A stretch of 64,000 nt of DNA from Xenorhabdus innexi (GTDB taxonomy: Bacteria; Pseudomonadota; Gammaproteobacteria; Enterobacterales; Enterobacteriaceae), in assembly GCF_002632485.1 (NCBI RefSeq), contig NZ_NIBU01000010.1, forward strand, positions 1 through 64,000, written 5' to 3'. The translations under genes and the position numbers were made by a program. The notes under the pieces are model-generated. The model saw only the letters and a list, made by a program, of their open reading frames with translations, searched no databases and was not told the origin of the DNA. This document shows, in pieces, positions 40,432 through 48,950 of this stretch. The first letter of the stretch is position 1, and every line of letters begins with the position of its first letter.

Positions 40432-40941
40432 TCACTTGCTGGCATTACGGGGAACCCTTTTTTCCTGTGAATGACCATGAACGGTTTCTTTCTGTAACTC
40501 ATCGATAAACCGATCCACGAACATTTCAACTACCTCACTCCTGCTCGTTCCAAGCCGATTGGACAACCCGTCTATTTTTCGGATGACAGACATCCGCAAC
40601 GACAGAGAAACCGGTTTCTTTTTTTCCTTGTCGAGGAAAACATGACTGGTAGCTTCCTTCAATTCAAAGTTATTGTGTTGAGTGAGTAGCTCTTCAATCC
40701 TGCGCACTTCTTTTCTGGTCAATAACCCCTTATCCACTAATTGATAAGTATTTCCCATTTTGCTAAACCGGATATCAGCACGATAGTGATCCCTTAGTTC
40801 CCTTAAAGTACGAGTCAATGTTGGCCCGGAACAACTGAGTGCCTCGATCACTTTTACTTTGCTGACTGGTCTTTCATGTGAAAGCAGCAAAGTTAATTTA
40901 AAATTTCTGAGTTGTTTGGGGCTGAGTAACATCGTTTTCAA
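40432..40941 (-). CDS. terW: TerW-like DNA-binding regulator of the ter locus
   Basis: A 169-residue cytoplasmic protein. The N-terminal winged-helix-like part (LSPKQLRNFKLTLLLSHERP, then SGPTLTRTLRELRDHYRADI) resembles TerW of plasmid-type ter operons. The C-terminal ~60 residues (VSLSLRMSVIRKIDGLSNRL then GTSRSEVVEMFVDRFI) look like a ribbon-helix-helix. TerW is a regulator of terZABCDE in other systems, and the location beside the ter biosynthetic genes fits. It starts 85 bases after the lyase gene and may share its transcript. The name is given on similarity and context. Confidence 0.65.
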   Translation of the reverse strand: MKTMLLSPKQLRNFKLTLLLSHERPVSKVKVIEALSCSGPTLTRTLRELRDHYRADIRFSKMGNTYQLVDKGLLTRKEVRRIEELLTQHNNFELKEATSHVFLDKEKKKPVSLSLRMSVIRKIDGLSNRLGTSRSEVVEMFVDRFIDELQKETVHGHSQEKRVPRNASK

Positions 40942-41026
40942 TTACCAAGTCAGGAATACGATAACTTCCTAATATATAAACACAACATCCAGAATAGCTT
41001 CTCATTCTGGTAAATCAATACTAAAA

Positions 41027-41971
41027 CTAGTTAAAAATCCCATGATTTTCAGTCTCACATCCGGGATAAACACCATTATATTTCGCCCGCTCCAGAATAT
41101 TTACAGCCCAGCGCCGGTGTGTAGCCGGTTCGCACATTGCTCCGTGGGACTTAAATACCGCCTGCTTTGCATTAAGAATTTGCAAAGCATCTGCGTAATC
41201 ACGGCTGTTCACCATCAATGCTTTATGGATTCGTTCTACTTGCCGTGGATGAATAGCCGTTTTCCCAATAAGCCCATGAGCAATATCCAATTGCAGCTCT
41301 TTTTCAAGTAATTCCAGATCATCGATATGCTCACAAACAGGAGCGGTTAAATAAAAACCCCGTGAACCAAAAACAGCCACCAGCATTTTGATCACATATC
41401 CCATCGGGCCATCATATAGAGTAAATTCACGCGAACGACGTATCGAAATGAGATTCAGCAGATCATTACCACCAATGCGTAACGCGATGATCCGCTCACA
41501 GCAAGGATGAGATTTTAGCTTATCAGCCAAGTGGTTCATTTGCTGCACATCAAAAACATCTTCCGTTTCCAGCGTCGGCATAACGCCAAGATGTGTTGAA
41601 GCAATAATATCCCACCATTCCGGTAATGATAATTGCGTGAATTTAGGCAATACCAAGCCAGTGACAGCACTAAGATCAACAGTATTAATCAGGTATCGCG
41701 CCATGGATAGATTCCGTGGGCGGATAAAAATCAACGGATAGTGCTCGGTATTAGCGGCAGAACTCCTAGCCTTGGTCAGAGTTTGTAAGACTGACACGAG
41801 GTTTTCGATAGCAACAGGAATATCCTGATCTGCGACTGAATCCTCCAGACAAATCACCAGAGAGCGTAATCCGACAACTTTATTACACAGGATAATTTCA
41901 ATAATATTCTGACGGGTTGCTGGCATATAAAGCGTTGCGCCAAGCTGGTTTGCGAAAGGGTTCTGTTTCAT
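41027..41971 (-). CDS. HpcH/HpaI (CitE-like) TIM-barrel lyase of ter biosynthetic module
   Basis: A 314-residue protein of the C-C bond lyase/citrate-lyase-beta type. It has LRSLVICLEDSVAD near 35-48, VTGLVLPKFTQL near 125, GVMPTLETEDVF near 150 and the C-terminal GLIGKTAIHPRQVERIH. Family members cleave or form C-C bonds on CoA esters or oxaloacetate-like acids with Mg2+. It belongs to the leftward ter operon, 13 bases after the StiP-like gene. In published genomic analysis of Ter systems such enzymes are predicted to help make a nucleoside-like metabolite; the actual reaction is unknown. Confidence 0.8.
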   Translation of the reverse strand: MKQNPFANQLGATLYMPATRQNIIEIILCNKVVGLRSLVICLEDSVADQDIPVAIENLVSVLQTLTKARSSAANTEHYPLIFIRPRNLSMARYLINTVDLSAVTGLVLPKFTQLSLPEWWDIIASTHLGVMPTLETEDVFDVQQMNHLADKLKSHPCCERIIALRIGGNDLLNLISIRRSREFTLYDGPMGYVIKMLVAVFGSRGFYLTAPVCEHIDDLELLEKELQLDIAHGLIGKTAIHPRQVERIHKALMVNSRDYADALQILNAKQAVFKSHGAMCEPATHRRWAVNILERAKYNGVYPGCETENHGIFN

Positions 41972-41984
41972 CGGATCACCTTTT

Positions 41985-43064
41985 TCATGCTACTTTTTTG
42001 ATAATCGTGACTGCCCGATATTGGCCAATCAAATCACCCACTTCAGTAATAGCAACATTTTTCTGCTGTGCCAGATAAACCAGCAAAGCAACATCTGGAT
42101 CATTTTTGGAGCGAACAAGCACTTGTTCAGGAACTCGTCTCAATACAGCGCGAGTTGCTTCTGCAATTCCCGGTTTGATACGATTAATACTATTGATCTT
42201 GTATAAATCAGCAAGCGTTAAAATAACCTTCTCACTTAATTTCAGCAAAAACATTTTCTTCTGAGTCTGCCAATCAGCCTCAGGTATAGTCGTTAAATCG
42301 AGACGATTTCGGTAGTTAGCAACCGTATCAACCAGCAAACCACTACATTCAAACTCACTCAGATGATCACATTTCACACAGCCATGCAGCCCATTTTCAT
42401 TCCAGATTGAGCGCGATATTAACCCTGACACCGGTGCCCCCATGATTCCAAAAGGAATTAACCAATCATCATCACTCGCCGACAGCCATGAACATCCACA
42501 CGGATCAGCCAATACGACCAAACGGGGAATACCTGAATAACCCTGTCGCCCGGCCAATGAACGGGATAGTTCTGCTGTAATCGCACCCTTACCTGTCCAG
42601 CCATCCACAAAGACCAGACCAGCCGTTCCATGCTGCTGTTCTATATATGATAACGCCGTATCATCAATGCCACGATCCCGTATGATACTGATCCCGTAGT
42701 GATATGAACGTTTTCCCATTGCCCTTAAAGCCTGATGCAACATGACCCCCAGAGGAACACCAGCCCTGACTAAACTCACCAACACAACCGGTGTATCACC
42801 AAAGCGCGATATCAGCGCCTTGGCAAGCATAACAACTTCTCTCGCCAGCCTTTCCGCACCTATTTCCAGCGCCTTATCAAACAGTTCAAGATGATAAGAA
42901 GTTGGTGCTGGCTCCTGACTCAACATATCGGAATAATGGCGGGCACCAGACTGAATTAACTCTTCTTTTCTTTCAATCGGCGTCATTTCAATCTGAACGG
43001 GTTTCAGCAAAAACTGAACATCATCAGCAGCATAAGAGCCGGAAAATGGGGGAAAACTATTCAT
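41985..43064 (-). CDS. StiP-type phosphoribosyltransferase-like protein
   Basis: A 359-residue protein matching the ter-associated PRTase family annotated as StiP. Visible are VVLVSLVRAGVPLGVMLHQA (~95-115), a long VFVDGWTGKGAITAELSRSL segment with the PRPP-loop-like DGWTGKG (~150-158), and a Cys-containing LADPCGCSW stretch. It is translationally coupled to the HAD gene (TAATG). Annotation as a cysteine protease in databases is based on little; a transferase role in the ter nucleoside-like pathway is the better guess. Confidence 0.75.
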   Translation of the reverse strand: MNSFPPFSGSYAADDVQFLLKPVQIEMTPIERKEELIQSGARHYSDMLSQEPAPTSYHLELFDKALEIGAERLAREVVMLAKALISRFGDTPVVLVSLVRAGVPLGVMLHQALRAMGKRSYHYGISIIRDRGIDDTALSYIEQQHGTAGLVFVDGWTGKGAITAELSRSLAGRQGYSGIPRLVVLADPCGCSWLSASDDDWLIPFGIMGAPVSGLISRSIWNENGLHGCVKCDHLSEFECSGLLVDTVANYRNRLDLTTIPEADWQTQKKMFLLKLSEKVILTLADLYKINSINRIKPGIAEATRAVLRRVPEQVLVRSKNDPDVALLVYLAQQKNVAITEVGDLIGQYRAVTIIKKVA

Positions 43065-43900
43065 TATTTATGGGTTCCGAATAAAGAAGCCGTTAAGGTG
43101 TCAGCAAATTGACTGCGTTGAGGGATCGCAAACCAATCACACAATTTCATAAAACGATGGTCACTTAAACTATCTCCCATACCAATTAGCGGAAAAACAC
43201 CTCTTTCATCACGGAGCCTTTGTAGAAGATGGTGAGTTGCCAACCCTTTATCCACACATTTTGGCAAAAAAGCCAGATTGTTATCATTGTGATGAAAATA
43301 GAAATCATCAGTATCAAACATATCGCCCATTGCCTGTTTCATGGCAGCAAGCAGTGCATCAGGATCTCCAGGCTGGTTATTTTCTCTGTGTTTAACTGAT
43401 TTATTTCTAACTGATCTATGTTTAATCGTCAGATAGACAGGGACATCATCATATTCATAATTGATACGTGTCCATGCATCAAAACCCTCGGAAGCTATCA
43501 GGCGATTACCCAGACATTCCAGCGCCAGTAACTTATCCCGATAAGGCTGAAGTTCAGCCAGCATATGCGACTGCCACACCGGATCTACCTGCCCGTCAGG
43601 TGTAAGAAGTACCGCACCGTGGGTGGCAATTTGCCATGAGGTAAACGGAAGCTGCACCCGCCTGAGTTGTTCTGTATTTCTGGCAGTGACAGGAATGACT
43701 TCTGCATATTCCAGCAACCAGTCAGCCAACATAGCCTGCTCTTCCGTCATATAACTATGGGGAGAGTTCTGCCGATCGACAGTCGCCACATGAAGAGAGT
43801 CCATATCCGGCAGATCTTTTATTTTCCGGCGGGTTTGAAACAACGTATCGTCAAGGTCGGTAAAAAATACGGGCCTTGATTTGAACTTAGATTTAGTCAT
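43064..43900 (-). CDS. HAD family hydrolase of ter biosynthetic module
   Basis: A 278-residue haloacid-dehalogenase-type phosphatase. Motif I is FFTDLDDTLFQTRRK (~12-26), motif II VIPVTARN (~70), and motif IV GMGDSLSDHRFM (~240-251). The middle cap region holds a basic, repetitive stretch (TIKHRSVRNKSVKHRENNQ, ~158-176) that looks inserted. It overlaps both neighbours by a few bases, so it is cotranslated. It presumably dephosphorylates an intermediate made by the flanking phosphoribosyltransferases. Confidence 0.85.
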   Translation of the reverse strand: MTKSKFKSRPVFFTDLDDTLFQTRRKIKDLPDMDSLHVATVDRQNSPHSYMTEEQAMLADWLLEYAEVIPVTARNTEQLRRVQLPFTSWQIATHGAVLLTPDGQVDPVWQSHMLAELQPYRDKLLALECLGNRLIASEGFDAWTRINYEYDDVPVYLTIKHRSVRNKSVKHRENNQPGDPDALLAAMKQAMGDMFDTDDFYFHHNDNNLAFLPKCVDKGLATHHLLQRLRDERGVFPLIGMGDSLSDHRFMKLCDWFAIPQRSQFADTLTASLFGTHK

Positions 43901-45062
43901 AGGTCACAATATCTACAACAGGGGCAACCAGAGATAGTTGTGCCATCAGTGCTGGATCAACTGCGGCTTTAGGTGTTTCAAGGCAGAGTAAGACACGCTC
44001 AAACTGCTGGTGCGCTACGTTGTAGAGGAAATTTGGGATACCTAAACCATAATTATCCGTAAATGCCATCACAGACTGAATAGCGTGCCCACAGGAAATA
44101 GGAGAACGGGTTGTCGAACCAAACTTCACGGCAGCCCCTTCTCGTTCAAGACGTTCTGCCAGCAAAAACGGTTGCCAGACAAATTCGCTGGAACCAAGTA
44201 CCAGAATTTTCTCACCGATTTTAGCCCGAATCTCGGCTCCCAGATCATCTTGAATATCATCCATTCCTAAACGGCCCCAGTTCTGAGTACCGATAATATC
44301 GACTTTTCCCCATGCCGTAACATTCACTGCGGGCATAACAGGTACAGGAGCTGAACTATCCGCATCCCATTGCCACTCACCTTCTATCAGAGAAATAACC
44401 GAGACCGGAAGCGGACAGCGTTTTATAATGCTTTGCCCGCTCCAGTCAGTCAGGGTGACGGTAATGATATGCTCAATATGTTCCAGCCCGGCGCGATGCA
44501 ATGCTTCGAACAAATTGAGAAAAGTATTGCCGGTCGTCGCTTCATCATCAATCAGAACCAGTGTACGGGAATCGCTTACCCGCTGACGCAGATGTTCTTC
44601 TTTCGGCCAATAGATCAGATGGTCGGTTGCATGACTATGATTTTCCTTAAACTCACACAGCAAATCACCTTCAACCGGGTGACGTGTTGAAGTCAGGAAT
44701 ACCGGAGAAGTGACTTTATGCCGGGTTTCCTGAAAAACCCCCGCCGCCAGACCAACCGCCGTTTCAGCCATCCCGATATAGAGCACAGGCCCGGGAAGAT
44801 TAACCGGGAATTGTTCTGATAACTGCTGATAAACTGTACGCATCATAGACGGACTGACAGGAATATGGCGCCCTAACACTTTGCTGACAAATAAGAATGC
44901 TCTTTTGGGATTACGTCGTTCTGCAATATCAAACAATGTTTCCAGAGACGTTTCACCACACTCAGCCGTCACAGTCAGAGTTCCACTATTTAACTGTTTT
45001 TTATAAGACTGTTTTTTATTCACCGGAGATAAGTGGCGCTGAAGATGAGTACATACTGTCAT
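43893..45062 (-). CDS. Phosphoribosyltransferase with TRSP domain, ter module
   Basis: A 389-residue protein. The N-terminal half is a PRTase with the PRPP loop TLVLIDDEATTGNTFLN (~170-186). The C-terminal half is a TRSP domain with the diagnostic KFGSTTRSPI. ATG 45062 (MTVCTHLQRHLSP) is preferred to the frame start at 45137, from the position of AAGG and the hydrophilic start. It is the first gene of the leftward operon, divergent from terZ. The family is predicted to take part in a nucleoside-like stress metabolite. Confidence 0.8.
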   Translation of the reverse strand: MTVCTHLQRHLSPVNKKQSYKKQLNSGTLTVTAECGETSLETLFDIAERRNPKRAFLFVSKVLGRHIPVSPSMMRTVYQQLSEQFPVNLPGPVLYIGMAETAVGLAAGVFQETRHKVTSPVFLTSTRHPVEGDLLCEFKENHSHATDHLIYWPKEEHLRQRVSDSRTLVLIDDEATTGNTFLNLFEALHRAGLEHIEHIITVTLTDWSGQSIIKRCPLPVSVISLIEGEWQWDADSSAPVPVMPAVNVTAWGKVDIIGTQNWGRLGMDDIQDDLGAEIRAKIGEKILVLGSSEFVWQPFLLAERLEREGAAVKFGSTTRSPISCGHAIQSVMAFTDNYGLGIPNFLYNVAHQQFERVLLCLETPKAAVDPALMAQLSLVAPVVDIVTYD

Positions 45063-45281
45063 AAAGAGGCCTTTTAAAAAAATTTCAGCAAGTTCAGGAA
45101 GTGAGGCAAAGGCAATCGTGATTCTTTCATAAAACAAATATCCCTTTCATAAACCAAATTTTGCTATCCAGACAGCGCCTATTGCTAAATAGGCATCAGC
45201 CAAATTTGTTACGTCCGTTTTACAATTCAAATTGGGTGGAATATGCGCAGGAGTCTAGAGCTTTGACTCATTCAATGTCAA

Positions 45282-45292
45282 TCATAATATGA
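45282..45292. promoter_or_regulatory. TCATAWTATGA palindrome, site 1
   Basis: TCATA-A-TATGA is a perfect odd palindrome in the region between the divergent ter operons. It is followed by a T-run (TTTTTT). A TTGACT (45263-45268) lies just upstream. It recurs at 45403 and 45437, so it is a candidate operator for TerW or another ter regulator. Confidence 0.5.
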
Positions 45293-45312
45293 TTTTTTAG
45301 AGCAAAATTTGT

Positions 45313-45343
45313 TTGACTTTTCTCCATGGAAAAGAAATTATAA
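45313..45343 (+). promoter_or_regulatory. Possible terZ operon promoter
   Basis: TTGACT (45313-45318) and TTATAA (45338-45343) are separated by 19 bases, a little long. It points toward terZ, 205 bases downstream, and lies between palindrome sites 1 and 2. Confidence 0.35.
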
Positions 45344-45401
45344 AACGCGAAGCCAGACTGTTCTCTATCATGTAGTTAACAGTAACTTACAATTTGTGAG
45401 G

Positions 45402-45448
45402 ATCATAATATGACAGGATTTCAGCCATCTATCTGGTCATATTATGAT
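45402..45448 (+). promoter_or_regulatory. Palindrome sites 2 and 3 forming a large inverted repeat
   Basis: ATCATAATATGAC (45402-45414) and GTCATATTATGAT (45436-45448) are perfect 13-base arms with a 21-base loop. Each arm contains TCATAWTATGA. A T-run follows the second arm. It may be a pair of operators 34 bases apart or an AT-rich RNA hairpin in the terZ leader. The rest of 45063-45548 shows no coding frame. Confidence 0.55.
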
Positions 45449-45548
45449 TTTTTCCATAAGTGAAATTATCGCAATTCACTGATAGCGATTCACGATAAAA
45501 AATAAATCACTTATAAAACAATTCACCGATAAATAAGAGGTGTTATTA

Positions 45549-46136
45549 ATGGTTTCATTGAGTAAACATCAGTCCGTTTCGCTTACCAAACAGAGCACTT
45601 CTCTGGCTAAAATTGATTTTGGTCTGGGATGGGATCCAGTAGCTCAAAAAAAAGGATTTCTGTCACGTTTATTCGGCGGAGACAATAATGAAATTGATCT
45701 GGATGCCAGCTGCATTCTGCTCGATAAATCCGGCAATTCCATCGACGTTGTCTGGTTCGGGCAGCTTAAATCAGAATGTGGCTCTATACGGCACAGTGGC
45801 GACAATCTGACAGGTGAAGGTGACGGGGATGATGAAATCATCAGCGTCGATTTGGTTAAACTACCTGCCAATGTTGAATATCTCGCTTTTACCGTTAATA
45901 GCTTCCGCGGCCAAACCTTCAACGATGTTGAAAATGCGTTTTGCCGGGTTGTTGATCAGAGCGGCAAAGAGCTGGCACGCTATCAGTTAAACGAACAGGG
46001 TGCTCATACCGGTATTCTTATCTCTTCCCTGCACCGTAATAACGGAATGTGGGATTTCACTGCGCATGGTACTCCCTGCCGTGGGCGTACCATCGATGAT
46101 ATGTATCCGCAAATCGTTGAAACGGTGGTGCGCTGA
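45549..46136 (+). CDS. terZ: Tellurium resistance protein TerZ
   Basis: A 195-residue TerD-superfamily Ca2+-binding protein. It begins MVSLSKHQSVSLTKQS, has FGLGWDPVAQKKGF, and the calcium-site [15 protein letters not shown] near 85-99. C-terminal NAFCRVVDQSGKELARY and CRGRTIDDMYP match TerZ rather than TerD or TerE. The start is ATG 45549 after GAGGT. It is the first gene of terZABCD and overlaps terA by one base. It acts in the cytoplasm, probably at the membrane with TerC and TerB. Confidence 0.95.
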   Translation: MVSLSKHQSVSLTKQSTSLAKIDFGLGWDPVAQKKGFLSRLFGGDNNEIDLDASCILLDKSGNSIDVVWFGQLKSECGSIRHSGDNLTGEGDGDDEIISVDLVKLPANVEYLAFTVNSFRGQTFNDVENAFCRVVDQSGKELARYQLNEQGAHTGILISSLHRNNGMWDFTAHGTPCRGRTIDDMYPQIVETVVR

Positions 46137-47296
46137 TGAATCTGACTCCGGGGGGAAATGCCCCCGTCTCCGATCAGATGCTGACCATAAGAGTGCTTTC
46201 AGGCTCAGCAGTCGATGTCTCCGCTTTCCGCCTCTATTCTGACGGTAAAGTTCAGGGCGATGCGGACATGGTCTTTTATGGTCAGCCGGATAGTGACGAT
46301 AACACCATCCGCCTGTCCGGCGGTAATACCAATACTGTGTTTTCTGTTAATCTGCCTGCTCTTCGGCAGGAAGTACAGAAAGTCGCATTCACCGCGACCT
46401 GTGACGGTAGCCAGACTATTTCCAGCCTGCAAAACCTTTCTATTCAGGTCGAGCTGAATGGAAGCGTGGTTTTACAAGGGAGTGTTGAGATTCAGGGGCG
46501 CACAGAAGCCGCTTTGATTCTCGGTGAACTTTATCGCCGCAACAGTGAGTGGAAGTTCCGCTTTATTGCGCAGGGTTTTAATGGTGGCCTTAAGCCGCTG
46601 GCGGAGCATTTTGGTGTCGATATTGTCGATGATGCACCAGCGCCAACTTCAACACCTGCTCCTGCTCCTGCACCGAAACGTGTTAATCTGAGCAAAGTTT
46701 CTCTTACTAAAGAAAAACCCGCTATCAGCCTGAGTAAACGTGACAACTTCGGTGAAATCCGCGTCAATCTTAATTGGAATCAGGGTTCGGCTCCTGCCAG
46801 CCGGGGAATATTCCAGAACCTGTTTAATACCAGCAAAGGGGTGGATCTGGATCTCGGCGCATTTGTCCGGCTCCGCGATGGTTCTCGTGACGTTATACAG
46901 GCATTGGGGAACGGCTTTGGCGCTTATCATAACAAGCCCTATGTCCAGTTACAGGGTGATGATCGCACAGGCAGTGTCACAGATGGTGAATGGCTCCATA
47001 TCAATGGCCTTGAGTGGAAAAATATCAGCGAAGTTCTGATCTATGCCTTTATCTATGAAGGTGTACCAAGCTGGAACGATACCGATGGTGTTGTCACGAT
47101 TTACGTTAATGATCAGCCTCCGATTGAAACCCGTCTGACAGAAGGGCATAACCAGAAAAATATGTGCGCCATTGCCCGCCTTGTTAATGACAACGGTGCT
47201 ATCAAAGTAGAGCGTATCAATCAGTATTTCAGTAGCCACAAAAAAATGGACAGAGCCTTTGACTGGGGCTTTCGCTGGACATCAGGCAGTAAATAA
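46136..47296 (+). CDS. terA: Tellurium resistance protein TerA
   Basis: A 386-residue protein with two TerD-like domains separated by an alanine/proline linker (APTSTPAPAPAPKRV, ~172-186). The first domain shows VFYGQPDSDDNTIRLSGGNT, lacking the full acidic calcium loop. The second begins NLSKVSLTKEKPAISLSKR and has FGEIRVNLNWNQ. It is translationally coupled to terZ (TGATG). It belongs to the Ter membrane-associated complex; its individual role is unknown. Confidence 0.93.
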   Translation: MNLTPGGNAPVSDQMLTIRVLSGSAVDVSAFRLYSDGKVQGDADMVFYGQPDSDDNTIRLSGGNTNTVFSVNLPALRQEVQKVAFTATCDGSQTISSLQNLSIQVELNGSVVLQGSVEIQGRTEAALILGELYRRNSEWKFRFIAQGFNGGLKPLAEHFGVDIVDDAPAPTSTPAPAPAPKRVNLSKVSLTKEKPAISLSKRDNFGEIRVNLNWNQGSAPASRGIFQNLFNTSKGVDLDLGAFVRLRDGSRDVIQALGNGFGAYHNKPYVQLQGDDRTGSVTDGEWLHINGLEWKNISEVLIYAFIYEGVPSWNDTDGVVTIYVNDQPPIETRLTEGHNQKNMCAIARLVNDNGAIKVERINQYFSSHKKMDRAFDWGFRWTSGSK

Positions 47297-47330
47297 TACG
47301 TTTATTGTTATACAACTAACGGAGGGACTT

Positions 47331-47786
47331 ATGTCCTTTTTAAATAAAATCAAATCAGCTTTCAGTGCAGGTCGTGAAGAGCTGACTAATCAGGTTGGTC
47401 GTTTCAAAAACAAAAAGTTCATGGAAGGAACTGTCGCTGTATGTGCACACGTTGCAATGGCAAGTAACGGCGTCAGTTCTGAAGAAAAACAGAAAATGGT
47501 AGGGTTTATCAAAAGCTCACCTGAACTGAAAGTATTCGACACGACTGAAATTATCGAATTTTTCAACAAGCTGGTCAGCAGCTATGAATTTGATGCTGAC
47601 ATCGGCAAAGGTGAAGCAATGAAATACATCATGGCACTGAAACAGCAGCCGGAAGCGGCACAGCTCGCTTTACGTGTCGGTATTGCTGTCGCCAAGAGTG
47701 ATGGTGATTTTGATAATGACGAAAAAAATGCTGCCAGGGAAATATGTACGGCCTTAGGCTTTGTAGCAACAGATTTCGGTCTGTAA
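47331..47786 (+). CDS. terB: Tellurite resistance protein TerB
   Basis: A 151-residue acidic helical protein with two TerB repeats (HVAMASNGVSSEEKQKMVGF and GIAVAKSDGDFDNDEKNAAR), each with metal-binding acidic residues. The ATG at 47331 follows GGAGGG by four bases; an upstream in-frame start at 47259 lies inside terA. TerB binds TerC at the inner membrane in related systems. Confidence 0.96.
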   Translation: MSFLNKIKSAFSAGREELTNQVGRFKNKKFMEGTVAVCAHVAMASNGVSSEEKQKMVGFIKSSPELKVFDTTEIIEFFNKLVSSYEFDADIGKGEAMKYIMALKQQPEAAQLALRVGIAVAKSDGDFDNDEKNAAREICTALGFVATDFGL

Positions 47787-47812
47787 TCGCGGATAATTAA
47801 GAGGCTTACTTC

Positions 47813-48910
47813 ATGGTATCCACGCACATTGGTTTTCCGATGGAAACCGTTGCTGTATTTATTATTCTGTCGGTTGGTGCGCTCTTTATCGACCTCTTTA
47901 TGCATCGTCATGATAAGCCGATTTCGCTGCGCAGTGCCGCTCTCTGGTCTGTATTCTGGGTTGCTGTTGCTCTTGTTTTCGCCGGTTTCCTGTTTGTCCA
48001 TCACGGTGCCGAAGTCGCAAGCCTGTTTATTACCGGCTATGCGCTGGAAAAAGTGCTTTCTGTCGATAACCTGTTTGTCATCATGGCCATTTTTTCCTGG
48101 TTTGCTGTCCCGGATCGTTATCGCCACCGCGTTCTTTATTGGGGCATCATCGGCGCTATTGTCTTCCGTGGTATTTTTGTCGCCATCGGGGCAAGCCTGC
48201 TGACACTGGGGCCGTGGGTTGAAATGGTTTTTGCCGTTGTGGTCGGCTGGACAGCCGTAATGATGCTGAAAAGTGGTGACAATGATGATGAAATCGAAGA
48301 TTACTCACAGCATCTGGCCTACCGTCTGGTGAAGCGTTTCTTCCCAATCTGGCCGAAACTGCGTGGTCATGATTTCATACTCACCCAGAAAGAAGTCGAT
48401 GCAGAACTGGCGAAACCCGAAAATGCGGATGTGACTATTGGTCTTAAAAACAGCGGTCTTAAAAACAGCGGTCGCAAAAACAGTGGCCGCAAAAACAGTG
48501 AAAAGGCAGGACGTGTCGGTAAAGCTGCGCTTTATGCTACACCACTGATGCTGTGTCTGGCTGTGGTTGAACTTTCTGATGTCATGTTTGCCTTTGACTC
48601 CGTACCTGCGGTTATTGCGGTCAGCCGTGAGCCATTAATCGTTTACAGTGCCATGATGTTCGCTATTTTAGGTCTGCGTACACTCTACTTTGTTCTGGAA
48701 GCCCTGAAAAAATATCTCGTTCATCTGGAAAAAGCCGTCATTGTTCTGCTGTTCTTTATTGCGATCAAATTGGGGCTTAACGCATCTGAACACATGTTCC
48801 ACCACGGCTATTCCATTTCGGCGGCAACCAGTTTGTTTGTCGTACTCGGGGTACTGGCTGCCGGTATTATTGCCAGCCTGCTGTTTCCCGAAAAAGAAAA
48901 AACAAGCTAA
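47813..48910 (+). CDS. terC: Tellurium resistance membrane protein TerC with a repeat insertion
   Basis: A 365-residue inner-membrane protein with about 9 helices. Family signatures are ITGYALEKVLSVDNLFVIMA (~65-84) and AVVELSDVMFAFDSVPAVIA (~245-264), each with acidic residues in helices. Between helices, the cytoplasmic loop carries LKNSGLKNSGRKNSGRKNS (~214-232), four near-identical 5-residue units absent from the TerC sequences I know. TerC is the membrane anchor of the Ter complex. It follows terB by 26 bases. Confidence 0.95.
   Translation: MVSTHIGFPMETVAVFIILSVGALFIDLFMHRHDKPISLRSAALWSVFWVAVALVFAGFLFVHHGAEVASLFITGYALEKVLSVDNLFVIMAIFSWFAVPDRYRHRVLYWGIIGAIVFRGIFVAIGASLLTLGPWVEMVFAVVVGWTAVMMLKSGDNDDEIEDYSQHLAYRLVKRFFPIWPKLRGHDFILTQKEVDAELAKPENADVTIGLKNSGLKNSGRKNSGRKNSEKAGRVGKAALYATPLMLCLAVVELSDVMFAFDSVPAVIAVSREPLIVYSAMMFAILGLRTLYFVLEALKKYLVHLEKAVIVLLFFIAIKLGLNASEHMFHHGYSISAATSLFVVLGVLAAGIIASLLFPEKEKTS
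48442..48501 (+). repeat. Four 15-base tandem units inside terC
   Basis: The units read (G)GTCTTAAAAACAGC, repeated with CTT to CGC and AGC to AGT changes. They encode [L/R]KNSG four times. The divergence between units suggests the array is not brand-new, but it may still change length. Confidence 0.8.
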
Positions 48911-48950
48911 ATCCTGTAAGTAAATATGATAAATAAGTGAGGAAATAATA

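Noticed and set aside
41985-43064. Annotation of the StiP-like protein as a cysteine protease
   Set aside because: The visible loop is PRPP-binding-like and the operon is phosphoribosyl-centred; no Cys-His protease dyad could be identified.
46531-46930. Leftward frames opposite terA
   Set aside because: They mirror the Ala/Pro linker and calcium-domain codons; no start signal or homology.
48442-48501. Tandem repeat considered as a CRISPR array
   Set aside because: The units are 15 bases with no spacers and stay in frame inside terC.
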